Part shown: piece after piece, positions 14,155 through 16,002 of the stretch
Layout: the number at the start of each line of letters is the position of its first letter
How positions within the stretch are numbered: the stretch's first letter is position 1
Assembly (NCBI GenBank): GCA_016929775.1
Contig: JAFGIE010000070.1
Coordinates: 1-16,002, forward strand
DNA length: 16,002 nucleotides
From: Anaerolineae bacterium
GTDB taxonomy: Bacteria; Chloroflexota; Anaerolineae; JAFGEY01
Direction: 5' to 3'
The notes under the pieces: generated by a model
What the model was told of the DNA's origin: nothing
The model's database searches: none
Seen by the model: only the letters and a program-made list of their open reading frames with translations
Position numbers and translations under genes: made by a program

Positions 14155-15147
14155 CTAGTCCCTCCCAAAGCGGATGCGGGGGTCGAACGTCGCGAGGAGG
14201 ATGTCCGAGCACACCGCGCTGACCGGCGTGAGCGCGCCGATGATCAGGATATAGCTCCCCGCCAGGTAGATGTCCTGGGTAAAGCACGCGACCCCCATGG
14301 CGTGGCTTGCCGTCGGCAGGCTGAGGATTATGTCGACCAGGAACCCGGCGGAAAAGAGCCAGGGCAGCAGGCGATTGAGCGAGCTGATGATCGGCGAGAG
14401 GGCCAGGCGCAGCGGATAGCGCAGGAGGACCAAGCGTTCCGGCAGCCCCTTGGCGCGGGCGACGGTGACGTAGGGTTGGTGCAGCTCGTCGAGCATGGTC
14501 GCACGCATCACGCGCACGGTTCCCGCCACCCCACTGGTGCCGACGAGCACGATCGGCAGCAGGAGGTGCCCCAGCAGATCCACGAACTTGGCCCAGCTCC
14601 ACGGCTGCGTCCGCATAGCTGGAGAGAACAGCCCGTCCGCGCTGATGTGGGCCTTGGTGGCGAGCAGGTACATCACCAGCAGGCCGAGCAGGAAGGGCGG
14701 GATGGACATGGCGACAAAGCTCAGCATGGTCAGGACATAGTCGGCGAGCGTTCCCTGCCGCGAGGCGACGAACACACCCAGCGGGATGCCCACGCCCCAG
14801 GTAAAGGCGAGCGAGCCGAGGGCGATGGCAAACGTGAGCGGGATGCGACCGAGGATCACGTCGCCGACCGGTCTGTCATAGTACAGCGAGTGGCCGAAAT
14901 CCAGGTGGAGCAGGATGTCGCGCATCCAGGCCACGTACTGCACAACCATGGGCCGGTCCAAGCCGTGCTGGCGGCGGAACGCCTCGACTGCCTCGTCGGG
15001 GATCGATGCACCGAGATTCCGCAGCCCGTCAAAGTACAGGTCGGCAAAGTCCCCCGGAGGCAGCTGGATGACGATAAAGGCGACGATCGAGATCAGCAGG
15101 AGCTGGGGGATCGATCGCAGGATGCGCTTGACGACATAGCTCAACAT
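14155..15147 (-). CDS. DppB-type ABC transporter permease, unpaired
   Basis: A 330-residue inner-membrane permease of the dipeptide/oligopeptide/nickel group (binding-protein-dependent transport, PF00528). The N-terminal segment MLSYVVKRILRSIPQLLLIS is the usual first helix of DppB/OppB proteins. FGHSLYYDRPVGDVILGRIPLTFAIAL follows, and the EAA loop that contacts the ATPase is YVTVARAKGLPERLVLLRYPLR. I prefer ATG 15147, nine bases after AGGAG; the ATG at 15156 directly touches that AGGAG. A working importer needs a DppC partner, two ATPases and a binding protein, and none is in the window. The gene directly after it is on the opposite strand, so no partner can follow in an operon. It may use subunits encoded elsewhere. 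Confidence 0.88.
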   Translation of the reverse strand: MLSYVVKRILRSIPQLLLISIVAFIVIQLPPGDFADLYFDGLRNLGASIPDEAVEAFRRQHGLDRPMVVQYVAWMRDILLHLDFGHSLYYDRPVGDVILGRIPLTFAIALGSLAFTWGVGIPLGVFVASRQGTLADYVLTMLSFVAMSIPPFLLGLLVMYLLATKAHISADGLFSPAMRTQPWSWAKFVDLLGHLLLPIVLVGTSGVAGTVRVMRATMLDELHQPYVTVARAKGLPERLVLLRYPLRLALSPIISSLNRLLPWLFSAGFLVDIILSLPTASHAMGVACFTQDIYLAGSYILIIGALTPVSAVCSDILLATFDPRIRFGRD

Positions 15148-15232
15148 GCGCTCCATCTCCTATGCGTCGCTTCCGCCGCAGTGCGCCATTCAGATTCAGG
15201 TTCGTATGGCGGGGAGCTGTCTGGGTAGGGTC

Positions 15233-15262
15233 ATTGTACCACCATCGCGACCCCGCTGGCAA
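15233..15262 (-). promoter_or_regulatory. Probable promoter of the permease gene
   Basis: On the minus strand, TTGCCA (15262-15257, five of six consensus bases) and TACAAT (15238-15233) are 18 bases apart, and TGG directly before the hexamer makes it an extended -10. The predicted leader is about 80 bases. The -35 lies inside the outer stem of the inverted-repeat cluster next to it. Confidence 0.6.
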
Positions 15263-15437
15263 GCATGACCTGGGTGCGCTTGTCGCTCGGGAGGTCGGGG
15301 TAGCCAGCACGGCGACGTGCTCCGCCGGAAGGGTGCGGTCCTGGCGCAGCCCGGACCGCCGTGATCCGTATGCGTCGCGCAACGTGCATTCGAGTGACCC
15401 ACCAGTCTGTCGCGAAGGCCGCATCCGCGCAGCGGCC
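15255..15437. other. Non-coding stretch with five perfect inverted-repeat stems
   Basis: No recognisable gene lies between 15157 and 15537. Within it I find paired arms GCTGGC/GCCAGC (15255-15260 with 15303-15308), enclosing GACCT/AGGTC (15267-15271 with 15292-15296). Three further stems follow: CGGCG/CGCCG (15310-15314 with 15323-15327), GCGGTCC/GGACCGC (15335-15341 with 15353-15359) and GGCCGC/GCGGCC (15417-15422 with 15432-15437). These could be a folded RNA leader of the permease on the minus strand. GC-rich DNA yields short stems by chance, so this is tentative. Confidence 0.35.
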
Positions 15438-15446
15438 CAAGTCGCC

Positions 15447-15459
15447 GTTGTACCACAAC
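15447..15459. promoter_or_regulatory. Inverted repeat next to the zinc-protein promoter
   Basis: GTTGT-ACC-ACAAC is a 5-bp inverted repeat ending two bases before the -35 of the zinc-protein promoter, a common place for an operator or activator site. Its TTGTACCAC core also occurs at 15234-15242, over the -10 of the permease promoter. On the minus strand it reads TGG-TACAAC, a possible second extended -10. Confidence 0.35.
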
Positions 15460-15460
15460 C

Positions 15461-15490
15461 TTGACAGTCCGCCGGGGCGTGTGCTAGAAT
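15461..15490 (+). promoter_or_regulatory. Strong promoter of the small zinc-protein gene
   Basis: Consensus TTGACA (15461-15466) is followed after 18 bases by TAGAAT (15485-15490) with TGC directly before it, an extended -10. The ATG follows about 47 bases later, after AGGAGGA. Confidence 0.72.
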
Positions 15491-15537
15491 CGCCAGCAGA
15501 GCGGGAGCGGCGCAGTACGCCATAGGAGGATGAGACC

Positions 15538-15870
15538 ATGAGTGCGTGTACGGTGTGTGATGCTGCGGAGGCGGGCGGCGCGTGTGCGCGCTGTGGAGCG
15601 GCGATCTGTGAGGCGTGCGCCCAGATCGCGCGCCAAGCGGATGGCAGCACGCGCTGGCTTTGCCCGACGTGTGCCAAGGTCGAGGTTGCCGTCGAGCTGC
15701 ACGACGAATTGCTCGATGCGGTCGAGCGCACCGAAAAGCTGCTCTCCCGGATCATCCTCATCCTCAAGGGACACGCCCTGTACACGCGGAGCCGGGCTGA
15801 GGAGATCGGCCAACTGCATCAGGACCTGACCGACCTGATCGCACGCGCGCACGGCGAAGGCACGTCCTGA
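15538..15870 (+). CDS. Small four-CxxC zinc protein with helical tail
   Basis: A 110-residue protein. Residues 1-47 hold four CxxC pairs (C4/C7, C16/C19, C24/C27, C42/C45), enough for two zinc ions and resembling a B-box or double zinc ribbon. Residues 48-105 look like one or two amphipathic helices (EVAVELHDELLDAVERTEKLLSRIILILK, then RAEEIGQLHQDLTDLIARA). I do not recognise a named family. The shape suggests a protein- or nucleic-acid-binding adaptor that may form oligomers through the tail. Start support is very good: AGGAGGA at 15524-15530, seven bases before the ATG, and a near-consensus promoter. A three-codon ATG-AGA-CCA-TGA frame overlaps the start at 15530-15541. It is divergent from the permease gene. 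Confidence 0.8.
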   Translation: MSACTVCDAAEAGGACARCGAAICEACAQIARQADGSTRWLCPTCAKVEVAVELHDELLDAVERTEKLLSRIILILKGHALYTRSRAEEIGQLHQDLTDLIARAHGEGTS

Positions 15871-16000
15871 GCGGCACGGTACAGAAAGCGATCCTGTGCG
15901 CCGCAGCGTCCAGGATCGCCTTTCCGCGCTCGCGCAGGGCGCGATCGATCCGGTCGCCCAGATCGGGTGCGCTTGGCTTCCGCTTCCCAAGCTGCGCTAA
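15764..16000 (-). CDS. Possible 3' end of a gene entering from the right
   Basis: A minus-strand frame runs open from the window edge to TGA at 15764-15766. Its first part reads like protein, with helical, charged sequence (PDLGDRIDRALRERGKAILD) and codons ending mostly in G or C. The last 35 or so codons lie opposite the zinc-protein gene and look like shadow. I cannot name a family. If real, it would overlap the zinc-protein gene by over 100 bases, which lowers confidence. Confidence 0.25.
   Translation of the reverse strand, partial: LAQLGKRKPSAPDLGDRIDRALRERGKAILDAAAHRIAFCTVPLRTCLRRARVRSGRSGPDAVGRSPQPGSACTGRVP
15884..15924. terminator. Long hairpin after the zinc-protein gene
   Basis: GAAAGCGATCCTG (15884-15896) pairs with CAGGATCGCCTTTC (15911-15924), 13 base pairs with one bulged C and a 14-base loop. 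It begins 13 bases after the stop. The strand ends in TTTC with no longer T-run, so it is either a weak intrinsic terminator, an RNA 3' protecting stem, or a dispersed repeat. Confidence 0.45.
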
Positions 16001-16002
16001 GC

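Noticed and set aside
15157..15537. Small open frames on both strands between the permease and zinc-protein genes
   Set aside because: None has a ribosome binding site with a recognisable protein; compositions are Arg/Ser/Pro-rich and unlike neighbouring genes.
1..16002. tRNA genes, CRISPR array, insertion sequence or attachment sites
   Set aside because: I looked for T-loop sequences, regularly spaced repeats, transposase motifs and terminal repeats and found none that held up by eye.

Overview
The window is a stretch of GC-rich bacterial chromosome with close gene spacing, frequent GTG starts and Shine-Dalgarno sites of the AGGAGG type. The mix of genes (Trm112-like zinc protein, AEC transporter, MiaB, TPR protein, Nif3-like protein, YgjP-type metallopeptidase, CHAT-domain remnant, glycyl radical enzyme, GH140-like protein, DppB-type permease) suggests a heterotrophic, at least facultatively anaerobic bacterium, perhaps a Chloroflexota member. 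That placement is inference; there is no rRNA or other marker in the window. I saw no tRNA, CRISPR array, insertion sequence or phage gene.

Left part (1-5760): a Trm112-like gene and a RimJ/RimL-type acetyltransferase form a short plus-strand pair behind an extended -10 promoter. An AEC-family permease follows and meets miaB tail to tail with overlapping stop codons. miaB has its own near-consensus promoter in the short gap after a membrane-anchored TPR gene. The TPR gene and a Nif3-like gene are divergent and share a compact promoter region with overlapping -35 elements.

Middle (5715-8421): the Nif3-like gene overlaps, tail to tail, a polysaccharide-deacetylase-like gene broken by one in-frame TAA. 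The reading frame continues sensibly for 98 codons beyond that stop. The upstream partner is a YgjP-type zinc metallopeptidase with its own promoter. Next to it lies the C-terminal end of a CHAT-domain gene with no start, abutting the stop codon of a glycyl-radical activase. This looks like an old recombination or deletion joint.

Centre (7507-10860): a glycyl radical enzyme and its three-cluster radical-SAM activase form a translationally coupled two-gene operon (GTGA overlap) behind a recognisable promoter. The enzyme has all the family landmarks but an unassigned substrate, a GCWE active-site loop and a cysteine two residues after the radical glycine. It is the most interesting biochemical lead in the window.

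Right part (10860-16002): a divergent plus-strand operon holds a GNAT acetyltransferase and a DUF5060/DUF4038 (GH140-like) protein with no signal peptide. A small DUF3592-like membrane protein follows. It faces a lone DppB-type ABC permease on the minus strand, whose partner subunits are absent. Between this permease and a divergent small four-CxxC zinc protein lies about 380 bases without a recognisable gene. That stretch contains five perfect inverted-repeat stems and two promoters, so it may encode a structured leader or regulatory DNA.
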